Position numbers and translations under genes: made by a program. Under the pieces are notes generated by a model. That model saw only the letters and a program-made list of their open reading frames with translations. It made no database searches and was not told the DNA's origin. From assembly GCA_016840025.1 (NCBI GenBank), contig JAEOTF010000398.1, forward strand, positions 1-34,376: a stretch of DNA of 34,376 nt, in the 5' to 3' direction. Origin of the DNA: Candidatus Hodarchaeota archaeon (GTDB taxonomy: Archaea > Asgardarchaeota > Heimdallarchaeia > Hodarchaeales > YT1-039). This document shows positions 16,650 through 25,470 of the stretch, piece by piece (position 1 is the stretch's first letter; every line of letters starts with the position of its first letter).

Positions 16650-17819
16650 ATGTCAGAACCAAAATCCTCGGAAAGAACTATCATCGAATCCTTGATGTTT
16701 TTAGGTTTAACCAGCTATGAGGCAAGAACCTATACTTCTTTGGTTCAGATGGGGCAAGCCACCGCTAGTGAGATTAGCCGCCATAGTAGGGTGCCTAAAA
16801 GTAAAATTTATGATGTTCTCGAAAGTTTGAGGGAAAAAGGGTTTGTTTATGAACTTGTAACCGGGGATACAAAAGAATATCGTCCTTTTTCTCCTAATGA
16901 TACAGTACGAGCTAAGAAAAACGAATTTGAGAATGTCATTACTCATACCCTTGATGCCCTTCAGAAAATTGAAGAAAAAACACTGGTTCAGACTGCAGAA
17001 AACCTTAATTTCGCAGTTAGTGGTTTCACAGCGATTCAACATGCATTAAGGAACTGGTTCCCGCAGGATGCTTCTACAGAGCTTCGTCTTCTTCATAGCA
17101 AGAAAAATAATAAGCTTATTCAAGTAATAACTAATGAATTCCCTACAGTCAAGCAAATTTCTCTCGAACAAAGCCATTTCTTCCGTCCCGTTAGATCCCT
17201 AGCTATTTTATTTAATGGAATTTTGACAGTCCTGATTATTTCAGACACCGACCTTTCTGATGCTTTTGCTGTCTTTTTTAATAGTAAAACTGTCGCTCAG
17301 TTCATTACTGGTCTTGAACACTTTCTAATCTCATTATCAGCAGCTGAAGAGCCTGTAATCCCCGAAGTAACGGGTCCTACAGTAATAGAAACCCATGAAC
17401 CGGTAATAGTAGAAAAAAGGTCGATAAAAGAGCATCTCTTGAGATCGGGTCCAATAGCTACTCTTCGTGAGGGTGGATTACTTAAGGATCATCGTCTTAA
17501 TCTTAGGGGAGAACTCACAAATTTAAATTTTAGATTAGTTGGACAGGATAAGAATGGAATTACAGAAGTATTCATTCTTCCCGTTAGCGATATTCAGCAG
17601 GTAGAGCTTATACTTAGCGATAGACATGCATGGTTGGAACTTCGTTATTTAAAAGACAATGATCCTTTTGTTTTTGGTTTTTCTCCCGATTCGGATCTTA
17701 ACCTCTGGTTAGCCGATTTTCGTGCAATATTAGGGGATACACGAGCCTATTGTAAACGTTGTGGGTATGAGAATCATCCAGAAGCGAATTTTTGCCGTAA
17801 ATGTGGGGCACAACTTTAA
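16650..17819 (+). CDS. TrmB-like transcriptional regulator with C-terminal zinc ribbon
   Basis: 389 residues from ATG 16650; a start at 16593 would lie inside the previous gene. Residues about 10-80 form a TrmB-type winged helix (L-M-F-L-G-L-T-S-Y-E-A-R-T-Y, A-S-E-I-S...S-K-I-Y-D-V-L-E-S-L). Then come a coiled segment, an effector-like domain as in TrmB proteins, a beta-rich stretch (about 290-365, ending L-W-L-A-D-F-R) that looks like a PH/GRAM-type fold, and C-K-R-C-G...F-C-R-K-C-G. Third gene of the operon, 35 bases after the membrane protein. It may regulate its own promoter at 13990-14019; that is inference. The added PH-like and zinc domains are unusual for TrmB. Confidence 0.8.
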   Translation: MSEPKSSERTIIESLMFLGLTSYEARTYTSLVQMGQATASEISRHSRVPKSKIYDVLESLREKGFVYELVTGDTKEYRPFSPNDTVRAKKNEFENVITHTLDALQKIEEKTLVQTAENLNFAVSGFTAIQHALRNWFPQDASTELRLLHSKKNNKLIQVITNEFPTVKQISLEQSHFFRPVRSLAILFNGILTVLIISDTDLSDAFAVFFNSKTVAQFITGLEHFLISLSAAEEPVIPEVTGPTVIETHEPVIVEKRSIKEHLLRSGPIATLREGGLLKDHRLNLRGELTNLNFRLVGQDKNGITEVFILPVSDIQQVELILSDRHAWLELRYLKDNDPFVFGFSPDSDLNLWLADFRAILGDTRAYCKRCGYENHPEANFCRKCGAQL

Positions 17820-17918
17820 AACTCGTAGATACCGCTATTTTTTTGAGAATTAATGAAATGCCTTGTGGATCTCTATAGGTAACTTTCTAAAAAACTTGTT
17901 AAATTTTCTAAAAATTAG

Positions 17919-18182
17919 GTGAAAAAGGTGTCCGAGGAAGAAATCGGTCAAGTTTTTAAATTCTTTGCCAAACCAAGTGTAGCTGCAATTAAACTCTCTG
18001 GAGATCTTAAAATCGGTGATACAATTCGCTTTAAGGGAACAACTACTGATTTTACGATGCCAGTTGAATCGATGCAAATTGAAAGGGATTCAATTACCGA
18101 AGCTAAAGCGGGTCAAGATGTAGGAATCAAGGTTCCTGAAAGAGTACGTCCGAATGATGTTGTTGTTAAGGTTCTCGAATGA
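17919..18182 (+). CDS. Translation elongation factor-like (EF-Tu domain 2) protein
   Basis: 84-87 residues. GTG 17919 is possible, but AGGTG at 17917-17921 spaces well to the GTG at 17928, so the shorter form is likely. G-D-L-K-I-G-D-T-I-R-F-K-G...T-D-F, V-E-S-M-Q-I-E and V-G-I-K-V-P-E-R-V-R-P-N-D are typical of the stand-alone EF-Tu domain-2-like beta-barrel of archaea, also found as the C-terminal domain of U32 peptidases. There is no GTPase domain. RNA or translation-related binding is likely; the exact role is unknown. Confidence 0.8.
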   Translation: MKKVSEEEIGQVFKFFAKPSVAAIKLSGDLKIGDTIRFKGTTTDFTMPVESMQIERDSITEAKAGQDVGIKVPERVRPNDVVVKVLE

Positions 18183-18368
18183 ATCTTTGTCTAAACCTTT
18201 ATTCTTCCCGTTTAAGGGGTTTTTTAATCCTTAAGGGCGATTTATTCGATAAAAACGATAAAAGAAGGCCTTAATGCTTGATCTATAGGCATTTTATTCG
18301 TAGGATCAAATCGGTTAGTTTATCCTTTATCGGGTTCAATTCTAATTATATCCACTAATTCGACCGGG
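18183..18368 (+). terminator. Intergenic region with possible terminator at 18214-18225
   Basis: AAGGGG followed by six T residues (18220-18225) and then CCTTAAGGG lies 40 bases after the upstream stop. A T-rich archaeal terminator is plausible. The remainder should carry the promoter of the DHH gene (TTATA near 18347); nothing else seen. Confidence 0.35.
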
Positions 18369-19403
18369 ATGTCAATGATTAAAGACTCTGAATTACTCTC
18401 CGAGGTAGCAGTAGAGGATCAAAACGACCTCGCCGATGTACTGCATCTTTGTGAAAAAGATGGCTTTAAACTTGCTTTTCATCGTGATGATGCCGATGGA
18501 ATCATTAGCGGTGCAATGGCTAAAACTCTCTTCGCTAATGATAGAGTTGTTCCTGTACCGCTCTCTTATAAGTTGTTGCGGAGTGAAAAAATCCTTTCTT
18601 ATTTAGGCCAATATGAATGGATTGCTATTTGTGATTTGATTCCTTTCAATCAGCAACCTATGAAAGGCTTTTACTGTGATCATCATGCTTCTGCTATTAA
18701 TCTACCAAAACAAGCAAAATTAGTGCTTTTTGATCCTGAGGCTCCTAGTGCTACTAATCTCTTATTTGATCAGTTTTCGGACGGATTGAAGGATTTTAAG
18801 GAATTAGCAAGCATTGTTAGAATTACGGATACTGCAGGTTTTCAGACAGAACCACCTACTAAAACAATAGACCCCAAGTTAGCTACATTTGAAGAGAGGA
18901 CATGGTTAGTGAATGATGCTTGTAAAGGACCAGAAAGTGTAGGAGAGGTCCTAGAACTTTTTGATGTTTTTGTACAGGAGAAAGATGCCGCCATATTCCA
19001 TCCACTACTTATACAGATGTCTCAACGGGTGGTTGGAAAGAGACGCCGAGCTATGGATATAGCTAACACTTTGGAGCCTTCTTCTCTTGTGATTATACGC
19101 ACTAAAGATCGTAACCTTTCAGATAAAACTATAATTTATGAATTACTTGCCAAAGACGAAGTAAACGTCTGTGTTTCTATACGTGAACGATTAGGAGATG
19201 CTCTTTTGAGTTTTCGAGTAAGTAAGGGGTTAACCCAGGAGCAGTACGCTCTGTATCGCGTGGATCAATTGGCTTCAACGTTTGGCGGTGGTGGACATAA
19301 AGTAGCTTCAGGAGCAATTGTTCCAAATGTTGATAGAGCGATCGAACGAATTCTTGAATGGGGAAGAAAAAGAAACATAATAGGACGAGTACATACTCTT
19401 TAA
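18369..19403 (+). CDS. DHH-family phosphoesterase
   Basis: 344 residues. H-R-D-D-A-D-G-I (about 38-45), C-D-L-I-P (about 92-96) and C-D-H-H-A-S (about 106-111) are the metal-binding motifs of the DHH domain; G-G-G-G-H-K-V-A-S-G near 312-321 is the DHHA1 substrate motif. The enzyme probably cleaves phosphodiester bonds in short oligonucleotides or cyclic dinucleotides (NrnA/GdpP/RecJ-like superfamily); the exact substrate cannot be set. There is no membrane segment, so it is cytosolic. ATG 18369 or 18375 may start it. Confidence 0.85.
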   Translation: MSMIKDSELLSEVAVEDQNDLADVLHLCEKDGFKLAFHRDDADGIISGAMAKTLFANDRVVPVPLSYKLLRSEKILSYLGQYEWIAICDLIPFNQQPMKGFYCDHHASAINLPKQAKLVLFDPEAPSATNLLFDQFSDGLKDFKELASIVRITDTAGFQTEPPTKTIDPKLATFEERTWLVNDACKGPESVGEVLELFDVFVQEKDAAIFHPLLIQMSQRVVGKRRRAMDIANTLEPSSLVIIRTKDRNLSDKTIIYELLAKDEVNVCVSIRERLGDALLSFRVSKGLTQEQYALYRVDQLASTFGGGGHKVASGAIVPNVDRAIERILEWGRKRNIIGRVHTL

Positions 19404-19512
19404 AACCGCTTATCGAGTACTATACTCTCATAATTTTCAGATTTTCGTGGATTAATCAGTTTCAAAATTCCTTAAAAAAAAATCCTTACAGGAAAAAACA
19501 AGGGCGATTCAG

Positions 19513-20034
19513 ATGGGCTGGTCCAATTTAACTATGTATCAAAGAAGAATCCTTCACGCTTTCGCTAAAAGTTATGGATGTGAGGAATTACATACCATTA
19601 AAGTCAAATCACATTATAAAGAAAGAGTACTAGGCAAATTAATCCGTAAACAACCAGCGAATGTCTATGAAGGGCTGAAAGAGGCTTGTCGTGATCTTGA
19701 ACGGATGGAATTTATCCGTATTACAAAAACCCCATATTGGCCTGAAGACATAACGTTTCAACTAACAAATAAGGGAGCAAAATTCCTAAAGAGTGTTACA
19801 GAAGAAGAAGAAAAGGAAACACTCAAAGAAGATATTAGAAAAGGGCAGGAAAAACAGAGAAAAACAAGAAAGAGGAAAAGTGTGGATGAGAGGGAAGCTG
19901 ATTTTAATGATATAGAAAGAGAAAGAGAAAAGCCTGATGAGATAGGAGAGGAGGATGATCCGACTTTGGGTACATCTGATGAATGGGATTGGGATGATTA
20001 TGACCCCGAGGGATTAGAAGAGTGGGATGATTAG
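19513..20034 (+). CDS. Winged-helix-like protein with acidic tail
   Basis: 173 residues, no family recognised. The first 100 residues are mixed helix/strand, with L-T-M-Y-Q-R-R-I-L-H-A-F at the start and E-F-I-R-I-T-K-T-P...F-Q-L-T-N-K-G-A-K-F-L at the end, like a winged helix. A Lys/Glu-rich helix and a very acidic Asp/Glu/Trp tail follow. The basic DNA-binding-like head with an acidic tail suggests a chromatin or transcription-associated protein. It ends 21 bases before the proposed start of threonine synthase, probably co-transcribed. Confidence 0.65.
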   Translation: MGWSNLTMYQRRILHAFAKSYGCEELHTIKVKSHYKERVLGKLIRKQPANVYEGLKEACRDLERMEFIRITKTPYWPEDITFQLTNKGAKFLKSVTEEEEKETLKEDIRKGQEKQRKTRKRKSVDEREADFNDIEREREKPDEIGEEDDPTLGTSDEWDWDDYDPEGLEEWDD

Positions 20035-20055
20035 GATTGAGGTTTGGTGGTATAG

Positions 20056-21339
20056 ATAGCACTAAATTCTCATAATTGGTTCTACTCAGAAGACTTAAAC
20101 TGCCCTAAATGTCATAAAATTATCAAAGAAAACCATTTTGTTGATGATTACTGCGGTTGTGGGTTTAAACTCAGAATTTCGTTTGATTATGATGTTCTCG
20201 CTTCTTCTATTACTAAAAAAGCGTTACAAGCTCGAACTTTTAATCATCTGCGCTATCGGGAATTCTATCCGGTGAAAGATCCAACTCAATTGATATCTTT
20301 AGGAGTTGGAGGGACACCGCTTATTCAATCCTATCGCCTTGCACAAAAAATGGGGCTGAAGCACCTATTCTTGAAGATTGAAACTGGAAATCCTTCTGGT
20401 AGTTTTAAAGATCGCCCCATTTCTATTGGTGTTTCTAAAGCTGTAGAATTAGGTGCTGAAACGCTCACTGCGGCATCCTCTGGTAATGCTGCAGCGGCTT
20501 TAGCGACTTTTGGTGCACGCGCTGGTCTTCGAGTTATAGTTTTCGTACCCGAGCATGCTCCTCGCGGAAAAATTGCTCAACTGACATTTCTTGGTGCTAC
20601 GGTAGTTCGAGTTTCCATAGAAAAAGAAGCTGAAGATCCTACTGTTACCCTCTTTAAAGAAGCTTATCGAACGTATAATTGGACTCCATGCCCTTCGTTT
20701 GGACCATTTAATCCCTTCCAATTTGAGGGAACTAAAAGCCTTGGTTTCGAAATTTGTGAACAGCTTGATTGGACCGCTCCAGATTGGTTATTATGTCCTA
20801 CTGGCAGTGGTGGGCTGTTAGCCGGTACTTTCAAAGGTTTTGATGAGTTTCAGCGACTAGATTTCTGTGATTCCTTGCCCCGTATGGTTTCTGTTCAACC
20901 TCAAGAATGTGCCCCCATATCTAAGGCTGCATTGAAGAAAATTCCACCTTTAGAATTTACTGATTGGCAAAAAACCCCGCGAACTGTGGCGGGTGGATTA
21001 GCTGATCCTCATCCTTGGGATGCCGACAGTGCATTGGAGGCCATTTATACAAGTAATGGAACTGGGATTGCAGTTTCTGAGGAATCAATCTTGCGAACTC
21101 AAAGATGGTTAGCTACTGAGGAAGGGATTTTTGGAGAACCCTCTGGAACTGCTGGTTTGGCTGGCTTGGAAGAGTTAGTAAACCAAGGTAGCATTGATCC
21201 AAGCGATATAGTTGTGGTTCCTATTACAGGAACTGGATTCAAGGATCCTGAAGTAGTTTTAAAATCACAAAAGATTTTTCCCCCCATACCGCCTTCTCTA
21301 GATGAATTAAAAACCGTGTTGGCGATTAATTTTCAATAA
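20056..21339 (+). CDS. thrC: Threonine synthase
   Basis: It converts O-phosphohomoserine to threonine with PLP. N-P-S-G-S-F-K-D-R carries the PLP lysine; S-S-G-N-A-A-A-A binds cofactor phosphate, and G-S-G-G-L-L-A-G follows. The first standard start is GTG 20272, but the frame is open back to 20056 and reads C-P-K-C-H-K...Y-C-G-C-G-F, then R-Y-R-E-F-Y-P-V, the zinc-ribbon N terminus of archaeal-type ThrC. Between the TAG at 20053 and the first Cys there is no ATG, GTG or TTG; ATA at 20056 follows GGTGG by five bases and gives a 427-residue protein of normal length. So either ATA is the start or a base differs. It is convergent with the next gene. Confidence 0.9.
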   Translation: MALNSHNWFYSEDLNCPKCHKIIKENHFVDDYCGCGFKLRISFDYDVLASSITKKALQARTFNHLRYREFYPVKDPTQLISLGVGGTPLIQSYRLAQKMGLKHLFLKIETGNPSGSFKDRPISIGVSKAVELGAETLTAASSGNAAAALATFGARAGLRVIVFVPEHAPRGKIAQLTFLGATVVRVSIEKEAEDPTVTLFKEAYRTYNWTPCPSFGPFNPFQFEGTKSLGFEICEQLDWTAPDWLLCPTGSGGLLAGTFKGFDEFQRLDFCDSLPRMVSVQPQECAPISKAALKKIPPLEFTDWQKTPRTVAGGLADPHPWDADSALEAIYTSNGTGIAVSEESILRTQRWLATEEGIFGEPSGTAGLAGLEELVNQGSIDPSDIVVVPITGTGFKDPEVVLKSQKIFPPIPPSLDELKTVLAINFQ

Positions 21340-21363
21340 ACTTCTTTTATGACTTTTTAATTT

Positions 21364-22032
21364 TTAAAATCTAAAGTAAGGCTGAATTTTTTCTGGATAG
21401 AACGGTCCTGCCCATGTCAAGTTGATTTGTCGGAATGCTTCGGCAAACTCTACCCCTGCTTGTAACCCACGTAGTTTTGCCTTGTGATAGGTGAATCTAT
21501 CATAATAATTCGGTGTAGCAAAGGTCTTGGCATGTTGGGTGGTATAACAGGCGACAGCTGCTTGTTTCTTGTCCATAACAGCCGAGATATCGATAAAAAT
21601 GGTCGGGTTGCTGAGTAGGCTATTGATTTCCATTTCAAATAGCCCCTGGACACGCCAAGCATCGGTACCATATTGTGTGACGTGCCCAGCCCATTCAATA
21701 GCTTCATTGACAACGTGATGAGTAGTACGATGATCACGATGATAGTCAACTGCAGTGTGGGTAAGAACAATCTCAGGCCGATAGTGTTGAATTTCTTCCA
21801 CAATGACTTCAATTAATTCCTTCGATACCTTAATTGAAAAATCGGAAGCTTCTATGATTTTTCCTTGAATTCCTAAATTATATATAGCTTGATAGAATTC
21901 TTTTTCTCTTGGTTGGTTACCTGTCAAGCAGAGTACGTTGGAATTTGCCCCGTAATTTGCAAGAGTGCCACCTGCTCCAAAAACCTCATCATCTGCATGG
22001 GCTACAATAGCCATGATCCTTTTAGTCTTCAT
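21364..22032 (-). CDS. bshB: PIG-L/LmbE deacetylase, BshB-like
   Basis: 222 residues. A-H-A-D-D-E (about 12-17) is the PIG-L zinc motif A-H-P-D-D-E with Pro replaced by Ala; T-H...D-Y-H-R-D-H (about 111-121) supplies the other ligand. The family removes N-acetyl groups from sugars. Its start lies within the last 11 bases of the BshA-like gene, so the two are translationally coupled, and the natural reading is deacetylation of GlcNAc-malate in bacillithiol synthesis. This assignment leans on the neighbour; other PIG-L substrates are possible. Confidence 0.7.
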   Translation of the reverse strand: MKTKRIMAIVAHADDEVFGAGGTLANYGANSNVLCLTGNQPREKEFYQAIYNLGIQGKIIEASDFSIKVSKELIEVIVEEIQHYRPEIVLTHTAVDYHRDHRTTHHVVNEAIEWAGHVTQYGTDAWRVQGLFEMEINSLLSNPTIFIDISAVMDKKQAAVACYTTQHAKTFATPNYYDRFTYHKAKLRGLQAGVEFAEAFRQINLTWAGPFYPEKIQPYFRF

Positions 22033-23149
22033 CTACACAGACCCCCCGATAGAATTTTTCATAGAGTGGAACAACCTTTTCAGGGATATAATTTTCCAAT
22101 ACTTTTTGCCGTCCCGCTTCTCCCATTCTCTGCGCACGTTTTTCATCACTTAAAATGTCTATCATTCCCTGTCCTAGAGCTTTTATATCTCCTATCTCTG
22201 TTAAATGCCCTTGTTTTCCATCTTCAATAATTTCAGGGATTCCTCCTGTTTTTGTGGCAATTACAGGAGTTGCTGTTGCCATAGCTTCCAATAAAGTTAA
22301 TGGAGCTGCTTCTAAATTACTTGCTAAAACAAAAACATCCGCCTGAGATAAAATTGCTTCCGTGTCTCGTCTTATTCCTGTAAAATAGACTGAATCACCT
22401 ACCCCTAGTTTAAGCGTTAGTTGTTTTGCAGCAGGAGCATCAACCCCATCACCGACCATGATCAGCTGTGCATCACGAATCTCAGCTTTAACTTGCGGCC
22501 AAGCATTAATAATATCATGTGTCCGCTTTATAGGTCGAAAATTTGATATATGAACCACTGTTGGTCTATTGTGCTTAAAAAAGGCATTTGTTGGTTTTTT
22601 ATCATTATTAAATCGTTCTGGATCAATAAAATTAGGAATTACCTGAATTTTAGACACCCCAAAGTTTTCTTGAGCTTTTTTCTTTAGAAATTCACATACA
22701 GCTGAACAACAAGAGGCACCTAGTAGAGCGTGTCGTATAGGGGCTTGAAATTGAGGGTTAGCACCTATAGTATGCGTATCAGATCCATGTAATGTAACCA
22801 CATAAGGTGCTCCCCCCATTAAATTGGCGTAATGTGCACTTGCTGCTAAAGGGACAGCATAATGAACATGGGCAATATCTAACTCATGTTCTCTACCACA
22901 TTGAAGTATTTCTGCAGCTAAGACCATTTCAAAAGGTGGATAGCGGAAAAGGGGATAATCTGGAACATTTACTTTATGGAAATGGAAGTACGAAGCGTTA
23001 TCTCCCTCTTGCATCTCAACTGGTAATTCGGAAGCAATAAGGTGAATATCATGACCTTTTGACGCGAGAGCTAATCCCAGTCTCGTAGCAAGGATGCCTG
23101 ACCCACCAACAGACGGATAACAAATAATTCCAATTCTTAATGGGCTCAT
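22022..23149 (-). CDS. bshA: BshA-like N-acetylglucosaminyl malate synthase (GT4)
   Basis: 375 residues from ATG 23149 (MSPLRIG...); ATG 23158 adds three residues, but GATGGA fits the inner start better. R-I-G-I-I-C-Y-P-S-V-G-G-S-G and P-D-Y-P-L-F-R-Y-P-P are near-exact BshA signatures; H-V-H-Y-A-V-P and T-L-H-G-S-D-T-H follow. E-A-A-P-L-T-L-L-E is the GT4 E-x7-E motif near 290. BshA joins UDP-GlcNAc to L-malate, the first step to bacillithiol. The gene overlaps the BshB-like gene by 11 bases. The cysteine ligase BshC is not in this window. Confidence 0.85.
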   Translation of the reverse strand: MSPLRIGIICYPSVGGSGILATRLGLALASKGHDIHLIASELPVEMQEGDNASYFHFHKVNVPDYPLFRYPPFEMVLAAEILQCGREHELDIAHVHYAVPLAASAHYANLMGGAPYVVTLHGSDTHTIGANPQFQAPIRHALLGASCCSAVCEFLKKKAQENFGVSKIQVIPNFIDPERFNNDKKPTNAFFKHNRPTVVHISNFRPIKRTHDIINAWPQVKAEIRDAQLIMVGDGVDAPAAKQLTLKLGVGDSVYFTGIRRDTEAILSQADVFVLASNLEAAPLTLLEAMATATPVIATKTGGIPEIIEDGKQGHLTEIGDIKALGQGMIDILSDEKRAQRMGEAGRQKVLENYIPEKVVPLYEKFYRGVCVDED

Positions 23150-23352
23150 GAAGATCATTCCATCAAAAGTAGTCTTTTCTAGGATTTCATTTCATTACCA
23201 AATATGTATTTACATGTAGTCGAATACATTGTTGATACTTCTAAAAGTTTGAATCTCAAAAGTTTTTGTTACCAAAGAATTTATTTTTTTTTCCAACCAC
23301 ATCACGGATTAATAGCCTTTAATCTTTCAAATAGAGAAAGGAATGGATATAA

Positions 23353-23763
23353 TTGGAAACTGCTGCTGAACAACTCAAAGAAACCCTTGATGCTCTTGTA
23401 AAGAAACATTCAGATGTATTGGGGGCCACAATCGTCGAAAGAAATGGACTTGTTATAGTGGAGAGCTTACGTGAGGGGACAAGTATCAACCCCACCGCCC
23501 TTAGTGCTATTGGTTTGGAACTAAGTACAAAAGCCAACACGTTAATCTCAACATATGTCAGTGAAAGTCCTCTAGGCCTTATACGTCTAGAAGCTCCAGA
23601 ACACACAGTTCATATCTTTCCAGGCGGAGATTTTGAAATGACTCTCATCGTGGTCAAGAAAAGTCCTCGTACTAACATTTTTACTCGTCTTTTCAAGAAA
23701 AGCGGGAAAGAAACTGAAGAGTATAGAGAAAGCCTAAAACAAGCTTTCGATATTCTGAGTTAG
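23353..23763 (+). CDS. Roadblock/LC7 domain protein
   Basis: 136 residues from a TTG start. L-G-A-T-I-V-E-R-N-G-L-V-I-V-E-S (about 22-37) and the later strand-helix pattern A-L-S-A-I-G-L-E-L-S-T-K-A match the Roadblock/LC7 (longin-like) fold of about 100 residues; a basic C-terminal helix follows. Such proteins dimerise and regulate small Ras-like GTPases (MglB, Ragulator); many copies are a hallmark of Asgard genomes. The GTPases at 26.9-28.2 kb are possible partners, by inference only. GAAAGGAATGG precedes the TTG. Confidence 0.8.
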   Translation: METAAEQLKETLDALVKKHSDVLGATIVERNGLVIVESLREGTSINPTALSAIGLELSTKANTLISTYVSESPLGLIRLEAPEHTVHIFPGGDFEMTLIVVKKSPRTNIFTRLFKKSGKETEEYRESLKQAFDILS

Positions 23764-23813
23764 TTATCACACTCTGCTTTCTGTTGACTATTTCTGGTGT
23801 TAATTACGTCTCC

Positions 23814-23921
23814 ATGATGGCCCTTCTATTCTTTTCTTTGGCTATTCTTACTGGTTTCGGCATTCTATATTATCAAAAAAGGGATATTCGCCCATATTTT
23901 TCCATAAAAAAATTATTCTAG
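23814..23921 (+). CDS. Possible 35-residue single-helix membrane protein
   Basis: ATG 23814 (or TTG 23784 in the same frame) opens a short frame with a clear hydrophobic helix (M-A-L-L-F-F-S-L-A-I-L-T-G-F-G-I-L) followed by a basic tail (Y-Y-Q-K-R-D-I-R...I-K-K-L-F), the layout of a small inner-membrane peptide with inside-positive charge. It is 50 bases after the Roadblock gene. No strong ribosome site is seen, so it may be chance. Confidence 0.35.
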   Translation: MMALLFFSLAILTGFGILYYQKRDIRPYFSIKKLF

Positions 23922-24057
23922 CGTTAAAAAAGAATAGAGTCTTCTTCATTGTGGATAGATAGTTTTATAATTCCACAACCTCTTTTGCAATATGGGTAGA
24001 GAATACTTGATACTATGGCAATTTTGAGCTTTATTATTTTTAGAGGAGAAAAATAAA

Positions 24058-25359
24058 TTGATTGATCCCTTTCAAATACAAAAACAAGAGTTTGCAGCGT
24101 GGACCTCATTTATTCCTGAGTCTGAAATTAGACGGCTGTTATCATACAATGTTCCTCACTATTATGGTGGAGGAAAACCCGGGATGCTTCCCACTGACGT
24201 GTTTGCCAGAATTCTTATTGAGTTAGGAACAGAGCATCTAACTGAAATTACTAAAGGTAATGAAATGAGGGTAATAGATGATCTGAATTATGGCCCAACA
24301 GGAGGACACGAATTCTTACGTAGAACCCTAGCAAATCGTCTCCGCGAAAAGGACGGTTTAACATTTATAGATAAGGATGAAGGATGGCAGAATGTTACCA
24401 TTACTACAGGATCTCAACAATGTTTATATGCCATTTTAGATTGTGTGTGCAATCCTAATGATGTAGTTATAACACCTAGACCCGCTTATCTTGGCTTTCT
24501 AGTTCCTATTGTAAAATTAGGAGCGAAAATCGTTTCAGTGCCAAGCGATTTAGATGGAATTATTCCTGAATATGTGGAAAAAGCTATTGAATTCTCTGAA
24601 AAAGAATTAGATGTCACTCCAAAGATTATTTACGTAGTGGCGGATAGTGACAATCCTAAAGGAACCACCACTCCTGAAAAACGACGAAAACAGCTTTTCG
24701 ATATTGCAGAAGAGCATAATATTCTCATCATTGAAGATTCGGCGTATAAAGAAATTCAATTTGAAAAACGAACCCCGGCCATTAAGAAACTCGATAAGGA
24801 GAATGAAAGAGTTGCCTATTTGTCTTCTTCTTCCAAGGAAGCAGTAGTTTTACGAATGGGTTACTCTGTGATGCCCGAAACTCTATCTGATCTTGTGATA
24901 AAGGACAAAGGTTTCCTTGACCTCTGTTCACCTACATTAACTCAACGTATCCTAGATAGCTATTATTCAAAATATATTGATAATGCACTCCCGACATTGT
25001 TGGAAGAATACAAACGTCGAATGGATACTATGGCGAAGACTATTGATGAAACTTTTCCAGCAGGACTTCGCACCTCACCAACCGGCGGTTTCTTCATTTG
25101 GTGGGAGTCAGAAGATGTCAGTTTTAATGCAACCAAGTTTTTAGAAGAGAAAGCTATACCGAACGATGTCCTCTATGTACCTGGAGCGGCATTTTATCCG
25201 CTTAGTGGCCACTCTGTTATTAAGGGAAATGACGATGAATTAGTTGATAATATCGTCAACAAGAATACGATGCGCCTAAGTTTTTCTTACAAGGATCCAG
25301 CAAACATTCGAATTGGGATGTCGATCTTAGGGAGATTATTATCAAAAGAATTGGGCTAG
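24058..25359 (+). CDS. PLP-dependent aminotransferase, class I/II
   Basis: 433 residues from TTG 24058, preceded by GAGGAG. Fold type I signs: N-Y-G-P-T-G-G (about 77-83), T-T-G-S-Q-Q-C (about 117-123), D-S-D-N-P-K-G (about 198-204), I-I-E-D-S-A-Y (about 224-230), the lysine in S-S-S-S-K-E-A-V-V-L-R-M-G-Y that binds PLP, and a final R-L-S-F-S. It resembles the 2-aminoadipate/multi-substrate aminotransferases (LysN/MocR-like domain). The amino donor and acceptor cannot be told. A T-rich terminator follows. Confidence 0.85.
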   Translation: MIDPFQIQKQEFAAWTSFIPESEIRRLLSYNVPHYYGGGKPGMLPTDVFARILIELGTEHLTEITKGNEMRVIDDLNYGPTGGHEFLRRTLANRLREKDGLTFIDKDEGWQNVTITTGSQQCLYAILDCVCNPNDVVITPRPAYLGFLVPIVKLGAKIVSVPSDLDGIIPEYVEKAIEFSEKELDVTPKIIYVVADSDNPKGTTTPEKRRKQLFDIAEEHNILIIEDSAYKEIQFEKRTPAIKKLDKENERVAYLSSSSKEAVVLRMGYSVMPETLSDLVIKDKGFLDLCSPTLTQRILDSYYSKYIDNALPTLLEEYKRRMDTMAKTIDETFPAGLRTSPTGGFFIWWESEDVSFNATKFLEEKAIPNDVLYVPGAAFYPLSGHSVIKGNDDELVDNIVNKNTMRLSFSYKDPANIRIGMSILGRLLSKELG

Positions 25360-25412
25360 TTCAGCGGAGTTTTAACAAATTTCCCCTAATAAATAATTAG
25401 AAACGACATCGT

Positions 25413-25432
25413 CTTTTTCTACTTCTTTTTTT
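25413..25432 (+). terminator. T-rich terminator after the aminotransferase
   Basis: Two T-tracts (five and seven T) lie 54-73 bases after the stop, with no stable hairpin needed, as usual for archaeal termination. The GGGP-synthase gene converges from the right. Confidence 0.5.
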
Positions 25433-25470
25433 ATATAATCCCTGTATTATTCTTTAAAATAATAGTTAAT

